From positions 61,018,564 to 61,082,563 of the forward strand of contig NC_044566.1 of NCBI RefSeq assembly GCF_007565055.1: a stretch of 64,000 nucleotides of DNA, read 5' to 3'. The position numbers and the translations under genes were made by a program. Within the stretch, counting starts at the first letter, position 1, and each line of letters opens with the position of its first letter. The notes beneath the pieces are model-generated. The model worked only from the letters and a program-made list of their open reading frames with translations, did not search any database and was not told the origin of the DNA. This stretch comes from Rhinopithecus roxellana (lineage: Eukaryota; Chordata; Mammalia; Primates; Cercopithecidae). Of the stretch, positions 11,145 to 20,700 are shown one piece after another.

Positions 11145-11429
11145 GAATCAGACACTCTGGGGTGTGTCCATTCTTCTGTGTTGTATCAAGCCTCCAGGTG
11201 ATTCTGATTCTCACTCAAGTTTGAGAACCAGTGGATAAGAACTAATCTTTGAGTAGCAGAAACTCTCAGAATGAAGGGATTTCATGTTCTTCAGAAGCAA
11301 AAGTCCACCCACCAGTTCAGTACACATGGGGTATATAAGCCACACCCTCTCGGCTGTACCAGGGCTGGCGTTTCTAATAGACTCCAAACCCAGATAAAAA
11401 GCCAACATTCTTCCAAAGAGTTCCCAGGC

Positions 11430-11935
11430 AACCATGACCAATTGGTTAGAGCAGGCCTGTGGTGTGATACTTATCTGCCACCTGACAAAGCCTCTCTCCT
11501 TGACCCAGCTTTAGACAGGCTCCTCTGAGGCCTGTTTTCAACTAGGCTTCATCCTTGGGTTGTGTCCTGGGCCTGTGCAGCCCAGTTCTAGCAAAATTCC
11601 TGCTAAGTCAGTTTAGGGAGACTCTGTCCACCTTTGTTATCTCATCAAATTCCTCAGCCCTATCCTCAATGTCTAATCCTCAATACCTTGAACAAGAGTC
11701 TCCCTAGACTTGATGGCTTCTCTTAGTAATTTCCCACCCAGGGTTCCCCTCACTCTGCTCCTTGGCCATAAATTCCCTGCCATCTTTCCTGCATTTGGAG
11801 CTGAGCTCACTTTTACCGAAGCTGCTCTCCGCTACTGCAAGAGCATTGAATAAAATCTCTCTCTATTGTCTTAACTAATGGCCATCTCTGTTTTTCTTAG
11901 ACACATCTTAGTCATTGGTAAATTAAAACTCTATC
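11430..11935 (+). mobile_element. Candidate solitary LTR, family unknown
   Basis: A pyrimidine-rich block ends with 'gcattgaataaaatctctc', a polyadenylation-like signal followed by a C/T stretch. That is how many ERV LTR R/U5 regions look. 'ccttggccataaattccctg' and 'gagctgagctcactttt' add to the impression. The boundaries are uncertain and no target duplication was seen. Confidence 0.4.
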
Positions 11936-12010
11936 TTAGGAGACTTACTTTTGTGTTATGTGATATTGCAGGCCGGGCCACAGAGTGAACTCTATACCTT
12001 CTCAGAACAA

Positions 12011-12173
12011 GCTGGGCACAGTGTCTCACACCTGTATCCCAGTGCTTTGGGAGGCTGAGGTGGGAGGATCACTTGAGGTCAGGAATTTGAGACCAGCCTA
12101 GGCAACATGGCGAGACTCTGTCTCTACAAAAAGTTAAAAAACACTAAACTAAAATAAAACCCTATTAGGACAG
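12011..12173 (+). mobile_element. Alu left monomer with A-rich tail, tandem unit 1
   Basis: A left-arm Alu monomer ('gctgggcacagtgtctcac' to 'tctctacaaaaag') is followed by a tail 'actaaactaaaataaaaccc' and 'tattaggacag'. The whole unit, tail included, recurs directly downstream. Confidence 0.85.
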
Positions 12174-12335
12174 TCCAGGAATCGTGGCTCACACCTGTAA
12201 TCCCAGTGCTTCGGGGTCTGCAGTGGGAGAACTACTTGAGACCAGGAATTCGAGACCAGTCTGGGCAACATAGCGAGACCCTGTTTCTACAAAAGTTTTG
12301 CAAAACTAAACTAAAATAAAACCCTACTAGGACAG
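12174..12335 (+). mobile_element. Alu left monomer with A-rich tail, tandem unit 2
   Basis: A second left-arm monomer with no right-arm features. It ends in the same 'actaaactaaaataaaaccc' tail and 'tactaggacag'. Because the non-Alu tail is shared, this is a tandem duplication of one insertion and not two independent insertions. Confidence 0.85.
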
Positions 12336-13069
12336 AAACTGAACTTCACGGAGTCCTACCTCTCATAGCCCTACTATGTAATAAGCTGATACATATATAT
12401 ATACCAATTATAAGCAGAAAAAAAAGTTGATGTAAAGCTCATTTAATGCTCAGAAGACTTTATAAAGAAATACCTTCATTGCTTTCGGGAAAGTCAGCAG
12501 TGTCCCTCCCCCCATTTCTAAACCCAGTGACTCATGTTCAACTTTAGGCTATCTCAGGTTTTCACTACCATCATCAAATGCCTACATTTTGTTTCTCCAG
12601 TAATTTCCATATGATTCTTCGTGAGCACCAAATTCTATTTTGAAATACATTCATGTGACCTACTTATGTCTCGGAGAACCTGATTACTGTAATAGCGCAG
12701 CCTGCATCAAAGGAAAATAACTAGAGTTATTCAAATGACAAAAATTTAATTTGAAGAAAATCAGAGGAAGAAAGGGGAAAAAGTCTTTCTTTTTTTAAGG
12801 ATACCAAAAAAGGCTCATCAGCTCAAATGCAAATGACATTTGACTTTCTGGAAAAGGAAATGCATTGCACTGGATTATGATTCAATTTCTATACTTCATG
12901 TACTCTAATTTCCCCCCGTTACAGTTACATAAATTTTAAAGAACAAAAAGGAAAGCAATTTTCTCCTTTCTAAATCAAAGATAAATGTAAGTGTGCCTCG
13001 GAATTAATTTCAAAGCATGGAGTGAATTTTTCCAATAGGTACTTTTGCATTTGTCTCAGGTATTTCATT
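12336..13069. other. No recognised feature
   Basis: AT-rich sequence with a short TA run near 12392. No repeat or gene was recognised. Confidence 0.4.
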
Positions 13070-13082
13070 AGAATTTATTTTT

Positions 13083-13390
13083 GACCAGGCGCGGTGGCTC
13101 AAGCCTGTAATCCCAGCACTTTGGGAGGCCGAGACGGGCGGATCATGAGGTCAGGAGATCGAGACCATCCTGGCTAATACGGTGAAACCCCGTCTCTACT
13201 AAAAAATACAAAAAACTAGCCGGGCGACGAGGCGGGCGCCTGTAGTCCCAGCTACTCGGGAGGCTGAGACAGGAGAATGGCGTGAACCCGGGAGGCGGAG
13301 CTTGCAGTGAGCTGAGATCCGGCCACTGCACTCCAGCCTGGGTGGCAGAGCAAGACTCCGTCTCAAAAAAATAAAATAAAATAAAATAAA
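13083..13390 (+). mobile_element. AluY, Old World monkey type
   Basis: Full length, with 'aaaaactagccgggcg' and 'gatccggccactgcactcc' and an (AAAAT)n tail. A 13-bp target duplication, agaatttattttt, lies at 13070-13082 and 13391-13403. Few differences from consensus suggest a recent insertion. Confidence 0.97.
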
Positions 13391-13403
13391 AGAATTTATT
13401 TTT

Positions 13404-15045
13404 AATTTAGGTGAAATCAAAGTGCTTTTGCTTTCTGAAGGTTAGGGGAGAATAAGCACGCTTCCTGATGGGCCCTCTAGAAAGTGTTTCTGATAGATAT
13501 ATTTCAACTCTGCTATTCTTGAGACAAACCCAGAGCTAGGGAAGGAAGCTACACTCCTAGTATGCCAGAGTAGATGGATAAGTTCTGGTTGTGGATAAGT
13601 GAGTGAGCAAAGTACAGAGAGGCACTGCTAGGCAATGATGCTGGGGGTTCAACAGCAAACAACTTTTTCTGGTGAAAAGAGGTGCTTGCTCTGAGCCTGT
13701 CTAGGGTGGCCAAGTGCCCATAGGCCATGGGCCTTAGGTACAGAAATTCCAGAAATCCTCCTGGCCCGCAATCCATGCCTACCAACCCTCTCATCTGCCT
13801 CCATCACTCAAAGGTACCAGGGCAGCCCCGATGGCATTTACTCAACATTGTTTAGCTATTTACTCAGCAATCCTATGGTGCCCATTTCTCATGTGCACAG
13901 TGCTGGCACACCACTGGATTAATAAGTGAATTAGTGAATTAGTACATTAGTAAGTGAATGGTTAGACAACTTACAGACTGGGCCTTGGAGCTCAGAGCTC
14001 CAGACCTCGTCCACTTTTTCTGGCCTGGAAAGGTTTCTATTTTGGGTCTCATTTCGTCTGTCTGGAAGCAAGAGGTGATAAATTAATTCCTGCTAATATT
14101 CTAGCTTGCAAATTTGTTACTCCTTTCAGATATCTTATGGTCTTAATTCAGTTCAAACCTCCCAGGCGTATTTGGCAAGAGGAATATTTTGGATCTGGAG
14201 GGCCTGTTTGTGTCCCTCAGAGGACACCATGGATGCAGTGCTCCTGGGGAATTAGGAGCTGCCTAAAGTTTTCTTTGGTAGAGAGGAATTCAAGACACCT
14301 CAGTTGCCCTTGATACAAATGCAAAATACTGCCTCAGAGGAGAAAAAATGTTTACAGTAGTCGGAGTTCTAAAAATAACAACTATGCAAACATACACAGA
14401 CTGTCTTAGAATGTACCCAATATGGAAAGAATCATTGAGGAGGTCCAGTGCTTTGCAGCCTGTGGTCAGCCACACTATCTGGTAGAGGAATAGCCTCCTA
14501 AATCAGAAACCTCTCATTTCCTCCTCTTTTGTCTGTTATGTTTGTGTTCTTCCCTCTCTCTCTCCTTTGTAAGACAAACACCTTTTCACTCTGTATCTCA
14601 GTACTTTCTGGATTCAAGCTGTGGAGTAGCTGTCAACAGGAGGCAGGCACTGTGAGCTTATAAAATATTTTAGAAATTACCGTCAACACACAAATAATTG
14701 TAGCAAGTTTAACATGGCAGGAGGGTGGGTAAACTAGGGCAGACTGCCTTCCCATTTGCTGTGCGTGTGTGTGTGTAACTAAACATCCAGAAGCTGTCTT
14801 AGCAAAAGGAATCAGGAGCATAAAACGTGACCAGTCCTGTTTGTGCTGCAACTAAAAGGCATGTCATAGTGATGTCAATAAATTACATGCTGAGGACAAA
14901 GCAGCAGACACAGAAATTAAACTTCTTGCCCCCTTCAAGGAGTAGGAGCAAAGCTTCCTGATGATGCTACAGATGGCCCAGTGAGGCATATCTCATACCT
15001 TTTGAAGCAGTGTTGGCACAAATCCACTCCAAAGAATTAACATTT
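13404..15045. other. No recognised feature apart from a short GT run
   Basis: A (GT)n run of seven or so units lies near 14760-14778, and an imperfect 'taagtgaattagtgaattag' run near 13924. The remainder looks like unique sequence. Confidence 0.4.
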
Positions 15046-15380
15046 CATCAGGCTCATCTGATGGTAATGAAATCAGAGATCCATGAAAGTTTATCCAAAT
15101 TCACTAACAAAAACAAGATACCATTGTATTTTCCTACTAATCACCAGTGAGAAGTAATACATTTCTCCACTTTTTAATGGCAATATATGTTTTGAATAAT
15201 ATTCGCCATTCTGAATAGCACACATGTGCTAAATAATGCAAATTCAGCAGTGGAGATTAAACTTGATGCAGAAAATAAGAACGAGGTGAGAAAAGCAGTT
15301 TATCAAGATATTAATTTATTTTCCTATTTTGTTAAACTGAAAAAGCACTGCACAGTGAGCATATTTAAGCAATGATCTTG
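15046..15380 (+). repeat. Arm A of a 335-bp inverted duplication
   Basis: From 'tcatctgatggtaatg' to 'gcaatgatcttg'. It is the reverse complement of 17741-18075 with roughly 18 mismatches by eye (about 95% identity). It does not resemble a named repeat. The short frames inside it are broken differently in the two arms, so coding is unlikely. Confidence 0.93.
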
Positions 15381-16080
15381 CTAGAGATCACTTTGGAACC
15401 CACTTTTTAAAGCACTCTAAATTTCTTAAGATTCACAAGGCAACAGGGATGATATTACATATGTGATGTTATGTCTCTATCAAGAAAGAGGAATGATTAG
15501 CGAATACAGAGGTACTGTGGATAGTTGTGATTTTAAGAGTATTTATTAGTTAGCATGGAAAAGACCATATGTCTTTTGGCAGGAGGTGAGAGAATAATTA
15601 AAGAGTCAACTCAAGTAACCGGAGAAAAAAAGTAAAAACAAAAGCAAAGCTGGAAAAGAGAAATTAAAATTTTAAGTTGAGAAGAATTAGAAAACTGAAA
15701 ATAGTGAAATACATAGAACCAGAAAGTGATTTTTAAAAAATCTTATTAAAATAATAAAATTTCTAGCAAATAATAACAAACACAACAGCAAACAAAATTT
15801 AAGAGATGAGAAAACCAATTCAGAGATGATGAACAGATAATAAGTGGAAATTCTGTGGTTAAATTTTCCAAGCCATGGGCAACAGTGTACATGCATATTA
15901 AATAAAGAGATTGAAACCCAAGCTGATCTGTTATATCAGTGGAGCCAGTAGCCCTGATATAAGGCATGTCTAGAATTCTCTCCAAGGAGTAGAGTCTCTA
16001 AATATGGTAAATAAGTAAAGATCTGTACGTTTCCATAGTCCTCTGCAAAAGGAGAAGTTGCAGAATACTTTCTAATGCCC
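15381..16080. other. Spacer of the inverted duplication, left part
   Basis: AT-rich, apparently unique DNA with several A-rich runs near 15600-15750. It could include a very old L1 remnant, but I cannot show it. Confidence 0.4.
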
Positions 16081-16084
16081 TCTG

Positions 16085-16330
16085 ATGTTTTACACTGTAT
16101 AAAATATTTTTGAGTATATTGTGTTATTTTATATTAAAAACAAAACAAAACCCTAGGAGGTAGGTATTATTATCACCCTCATATTTTATAGTTGAACAGT
16201 CATGGAAACTCAGGGTCAAAAAGAAGTCGTCAATTTCCCAAAGACACATGGCTGGTAAATGGTATAGGCAGGACTTGGGTCAAAGTTCTTGCCATTTGCT
16301 TTGGGAATAGAGCACATTCCTCCCCTGCCT
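16085..16330 (-). repeat. MIR SINE remnant
   Basis: The blocks 'aggaggtaggtattattat', 'acctcatattttatagttg'-like sequence, 'caatttcccaaagacac' and 'ggctggtaaatgg' are the reverse complement of the MIR core, in the usual order. Confidence 0.8.
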
Positions 16331-17740
16331 TGCTCCACTGTCACTGGAGAGCAATTTAAAAACCTCAGTCACAAGGATTTCTTTTATTACAGAGTAAAGT
16401 ATGTGTACTCTTAATAGTCTATAAATTAAGCAGATGGCTTGAACATGAAGCAAGAGAAAAGTTATTTCCAGAGAGAAACTACTTAATATAGTTTGCAGAG
16501 GCAAGTTCTTTAATAAAGGGTAGGTCCTCAGAAAAGCACTAATCAAGCTGATTGGTAAGGGGCAGTGAAGCAACATCAGGCCTCAAGTCCTTCAGAAAAT
16601 GTGTGGCAAACGCTTGATCCCAAGTGTCAGCATTTAAAGTCCTTAGGGGATGGTGAAGGGCTTAAGAATTGAATTAGCATTTATTGTAGTGACCACAGGA
16701 CCCCTACGTTGCCTGGGTTTTTTAACCATTCATTGATCTGGAACAGTAAAACAACAGCTGTTTGGTGGTGCTGGGCCTCATGAGCATGGGAGAGCCCTAT
16801 CACCGTGGCCTTAGGAAAACCCTTAGCAAAGAGGAAGAATAGTGTTACATTTCCACTGCAGCTGTGAGCAGAATATAGGAGGATATATGACTGACAAGTT
16901 TAGCAAAACAAGAAAGCTTTCAAAGACATACCAAAAAAAAAAAAAAAAAAAAGAAGTCCAGATTTGGAAATGCCAGCAGTGCTGGGGAATAGAGAGGCAT
17001 CAATCACCAGCATCCGTGGCCAGCAAGTCAGCTGAGCCAAAGGAGAGGCCAACGATCTCTCTGGACCTTTCTTTCTTGGTGGGGGAAGGAGTTGTTGAAG
17101 AAAGTAACTGAGAAGACACTAGAGGGTTAAAGGATTTCTGGAGTGTGTAGTCCATGTATAAGTTCACTTCACATGGTCACATGAAACCAAAGCAGATGAC
17201 CAAAGGCCTCCCCGAGTGCTGATTACTTACAACAGTGCGGAGGGAAAAACCAAAGTTTAAAAAAGTGAATGTTTTCTTTTGATAAAATTTTCCGGATGTT
17301 AGAGAAGAAAATTGTATTGACTGTCAAAAACTTTTCCAAATATAGCTCCAAGTGCTGAGCAAGCTACAGGGTTCAGTTAATTTAAGCCACTCAGAACATG
17401 AATTAGCTTTAAACTGCATAGGTCAAGAGGAAACCTTTATTTCATGTCAACTGAGATGTTCGTGAGAATAATGAACATGGTGGAAGCTGTAGCTGAGATT
17501 GAGCCATGTGTGGAATGTTAACAGGATCAGAGTGAGGGCCAGCAGCCCGGTTCCTGTAAAGGCATGCAACCAAAATCCTTCGTATTTTCCTCAATACGTT
17601 CCATTTTCCTCTTAACTGTAGTACTTTGGGCTGGTAAGTGTGGGAGCCATTAAGCAATTCGCTCGTCAGTGGCCTAATGTTTCCATATAAGTTAATTCAA
17701 CCATTAATAACAAAGCATATTTCTTTGGGGGAGTGGCAAA
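16331..17740. other. Spacer of the inverted duplication, right part
   Basis: Apparently unique, with an A20-class run at about 16932-16952 that is not preceded by a recognisable retrotransposon. No open frame of note. Confidence 0.4.
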
Positions 17741-18075
17741 CAAGATCATTGCTTAAATATGCTCGCCGTGCAGTGCTTTTTAGTTTAACAAAACAGGAAA
17801 ATAAATGAATATCTTGATAAACTGCTTTTCTCACCTCGTTCTTATTTTCTGCATCAAGTTTAATCTTCACTGCTGAATTTGCTTTCTTTAGCACATGTGT
17901 GCTATTTAGAATGGTGAATATTATTCAGAACATATATTGCCATTCAAAAGTGGAGAAATGTGTTACTTCTCACTGGTGATTAGTAGGAAAATACAATGGT
18001 ATCTTGTTTTTGTTAGCGAATTTGGATAAACTTTCATGGATCTCTGATTTTGTTACCATCAGATGAGTCTGATGA
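17741..18075 (-). repeat. Arm B of a 335-bp inverted duplication
   Basis: The reverse complement of arm A (15046-15380). It starts 'caagatcattgc' and ends 'cagatgagtctgatga'. Immediately to its right lies what looks like the last ~30 bases of an Alu (18076-18110), so a rearrangement junction may sit there. Confidence 0.93.
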
Positions 18076-18110
18076 GAGAGAGACCCTGCCTCAAAAAAAT
18101 AAAAAATAAA
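18076..18110 (+). mobile_element. Alu 3'-terminal fragment
   Basis: 'gagaccctgcctcaaaaaa' followed by 'taaaaaataaat' is the typical end of an Alu and its A-rich tail, without the preceding ~270 bases. It directly abuts the inverted-duplication arm. Confidence 0.6.
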
Positions 18111-18159
18111 TCAAAAGACACAAAACAGAAATAAGAGGTAAATTTATTGAAAGAAAAGC

Positions 18160-18800
18160 TTCCAATGATTTGCACACCATATAATTGTGTAAGTAGAAAT
18201 CTCACTTATGCCAACAGTAACCAGGTGGAAAATGCCATTTGCTCTAGCAACAAAAATCACCAAGAAACCAGAACAATCCTAAGCAATAACAAAAGTGTGC
18301 TTTACTGAGAGGTCTGAGAAACTAATAACTGTAGAGGTGCATCATGTTCCTTGATGAGCAGATGTTATAAAAACACTAATTCCTTCCAAAATAATGTATT
18401 ATTATGGTTTCAAGAGGGATCCCAATAGCTTTTTAAAAATTGTTGATAAGGGATATTTTTTAAAGTAATGACAGGTTAACAAATAGGTAAAAAACCTATG
18501 TACATTTTGAAAAAGAAGAGGAAGGCTAGGGAAGTCATCTTGCCGGATACTAAAATATACTTAAAAAAATACAGTTGCCAAGCCTGGTACAGATGCAAAA
18601 ATAGATAAGTCAATGTCACAAGATAAATGGTCCAGGAATAACCCAACATACATGAATTTAAAATAATTTAAATCTTTAGGCAGTTTATTATACATATAAG
18701 AATTCCAAATAACATCACAAATTGGAGAGGAAATGAAAGATTGTTAAAAATATGATACTGGATTCGTTGGTTAGATGTAAAAAAAAAAAAAAAAATTGGC
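18160..18800 (+). mobile_element. L1M ORF2 3'-half remnant
   Basis: Sense-strand blocks include 'gatcccaatagctttttaa', 'gccggatactaaaatatac', 'gccaagcctggtacagatg' and 'ctggattcgttggttagat'. They follow the order of old L1 ORF2 towards the 3' end. Frameshifts and stop codons are frequent, so no reverse transcriptase remains. Confidence 0.75.
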
Positions 18801-19370
18801 CTGAAAAATATTGTGAAATGTGAAAGGAAAGAGAGAACACTTAGTACTAGAAATGGAATATCTCCATTCTGGGAGTAGGATGAGACCAAATTTCAAAAGA
18901 AAGATACAACATTCCCACTTTCAAATCTTTCCAAATTCTGACCTGTTCTTTCTAATGTGTAGAAAACGAATATGCCTGATGTTGGGTTTTCTCCACCATT
19001 TCCAAAGCCTCTCCTTATGAGATCATTTTAATTTTAATCAAGTTTTCAGAAAAACTCGTGCTCCATTTGGACAGGGCCTGATTCCAGGAAATGGGGCAAT
19101 TTATTTTAATCTCATCAGTTTCACTTACAAAAATTTGGAAATCTAGTTCAGCCTTTCAAATTTAAACTTCCACAAAGTTTAAATTTACCACCAAAGTAAA
19201 CCTTTTGCTCGTGTTGTCTCTAAAGTGGTTTAAAAAAAGAGAATTGTTGGGGCTTGGAGGCACTAAATGTCAGGCTTATTTTGGTTTTTCGTTTGTTTGT
19301 TTTTAATATATTGAAGTATCTGCTACCAAAAGACTTAGAATGGACAGATTGATAATGATGATGGAGAGAT
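18801..19370. other. No recognised feature
   Basis: May include further decayed L1 sequence immediately after 18800. Nothing is assignable beyond that. Confidence 0.35.
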
Positions 19371-19374
19371 AGAT

Positions 19375-19420
<46 letters not shown>

Positions 19421-19424
19421 CAGA
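19375..19424 (+). repeat. (GATA)n microsatellite
   Basis: About eleven to twelve GATA units with a GACA end. A likely polymorphic tetranucleotide locus. Confidence 0.95.
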
Positions 19425-19783
19425 CAAATCAACCATAAGAAAATGATGCTTGTTAATAGTCTTGAAAGCAAGACTTACTGTGAGTAAGGAATTACTGCTT
19501 GGGACTTTAACTTCCTGTATGGATATTCTCACCATATATCAGAGAAAAAGATTGTAGTTAATTCGAAAATAAACACAGTTTTATGTGAACCCAGAACAGA
19601 AACAATCAGTAACAAGCTGATGGATTGATCTGAGTTGAGTGAATTCTTCTAGCTTGTGACTTGGTAACACTGAGTGAAACTCCCCCGTGGTTCCAGCTGC
19701 CTGAGTTGCCTATCCAAATCTCATTCCCACCCCCAAACCCAGATCTTGGCTCCCCTTCATTTTCTAAAGCTCTTTTCTATCTT

Positions 19784-19890
19784 CATTTTGCATCAGAATC
19801 ACCTAGGGCATTTCTCGAAAATACAGAGTCCCCAGTATGAGCTACTAGGCTCCTCCAAGTGATTGTAACATGGACCAAGGTTGAAAATCA
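19784..19890 (+). mobile_element. MER5-type hAT fragment
   Basis: 'ttgcatcagaatcaccta', 'aaaatacagagtccccag' and 'caaggttgaaaatcac' match the MER5A/B layout. It is short and diverged, and cut on the right by the AluY at 19898. Confidence 0.6.
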
Positions 19891-19897
19891 CCTTTCT

Positions 19898-20199
19898 GGC
19901 CGGGCGTGGTGGCTCAAGCCTGTAATCCCAGCACTTTGGGAGGCCGAGACGGGCGGATCACGAGGTCAGGAGATCGAGACCATCCTGGCTAACACGGTGA
20001 AACCCCGTCTCTACTAAAAATAAAAAAACTAGCCGGGCGAGGTGGCGGGCGCCTGTAGTCCCAGCTACTCGGGAGGCTGAGGCAGGAGAATGGCGTAAAC
20101 CCGGGAGGCGGAGCTTGCAGTGAGCTGAGATCTGGCCACTGCACTCCAGTCCCGGCGACAGAGCGAGACTCCGCCTCAAAAAAAAAAAAAAAAAAAAAA
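19898..20199 (+). mobile_element. AluY, Old World monkey type
   Basis: Full length, with a perfect 15-bp target duplication gaaaatcacctttct at 19883-19897 and 20200-20214. It contains 'aaaaactagccgggcgagg' and 'gatctggccactgcactcc', and a pure A tail of about 21. Confidence 0.97.
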
Positions 20200-20478
20200 G
20201 AAAATCACCTTTCTGACTCCCTGTTTATTCCAGCTCTTCCTGAACCCCTTTTTCTCCTATTCAGCATGCCAGCAATATCTCTGGTTTTAGAATACTAGAA
20301 TTCAATAACTATGTATTTGTAAAGTGTTTTCTTTCTTTTACCTGTGTTGTTGGAATGTATCTCTCCTGTTATATTTTTTGGAATGATATGCTCATATTCA
20401 TGAAATTGTTGTGGTTTCAGTAAGTGAATTATCCTGTTCAGCTTCTATGCTTTCTGTAAAGTCGTATACCAAAATGGC

Positions 20479-20700
20479 TGATACTTACATACATTTATTA
20501 TGTACCTAGCACTGTCTAAACACTTTATCTAAATTCACTCAATCATCACAACATCCTGGAGTTAGGCACTATTATTATACCCCCATTTTCAAATTAGGAA
20601 CTTGGGCCACAGATAAGTTAATTAATTCATCCACGGTCACAGAGCAGAGACACCTTCGAGCCTAAGTTTTCTAGGTTCTTACTTGCAATATCATTCTGCC
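20479..20700 (-). repeat. MIR SINE remnant
   Basis: 'atttattatgtacctagcac', 'caacatcctggagttaggc', 'attattatacccccatttt' and 'cacggtcacagagcagaga' are antisense MIR blocks in order. Confidence 0.85.

Larger units (their letters stand above)
10555..11233 (+). mobile_element. MER5A (hAT-Charlie), interrupted twice
   Basis: The left part (10555-10640) opens with the hAT terminal repeat 'cagtggttctcaa'. The right part (about 11145-11233) resumes with 'gaatcagacactctgggg' and closes with 'ttgagaaccagtg'. Between them lie an Alu (10650-10938) and the second copy of the local duplication (10939-11144). The outer parts alone sum to a normal MER5A length. Confidence 0.85.

Noticed and set aside
16842..17111. 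A20-class run suggesting a processed pseudogene tail
   Set aside because: The sequence upstream of the run does not resemble a transcript I recognise, and no target duplication flanks it.
17697..17894. 65-codon open frame in inverted-duplication arm B
   Set aside because: It starts at a GTG, not ATG, and the other arm has a stop and a frameshift in the same region. Similarity between arms is explained by duplication, not by coding constraint.
19363..19424. Possible CRISPR-like array
   Set aside because: It is a simple GATA microsatellite. There are no spacers and the genome is a primate.
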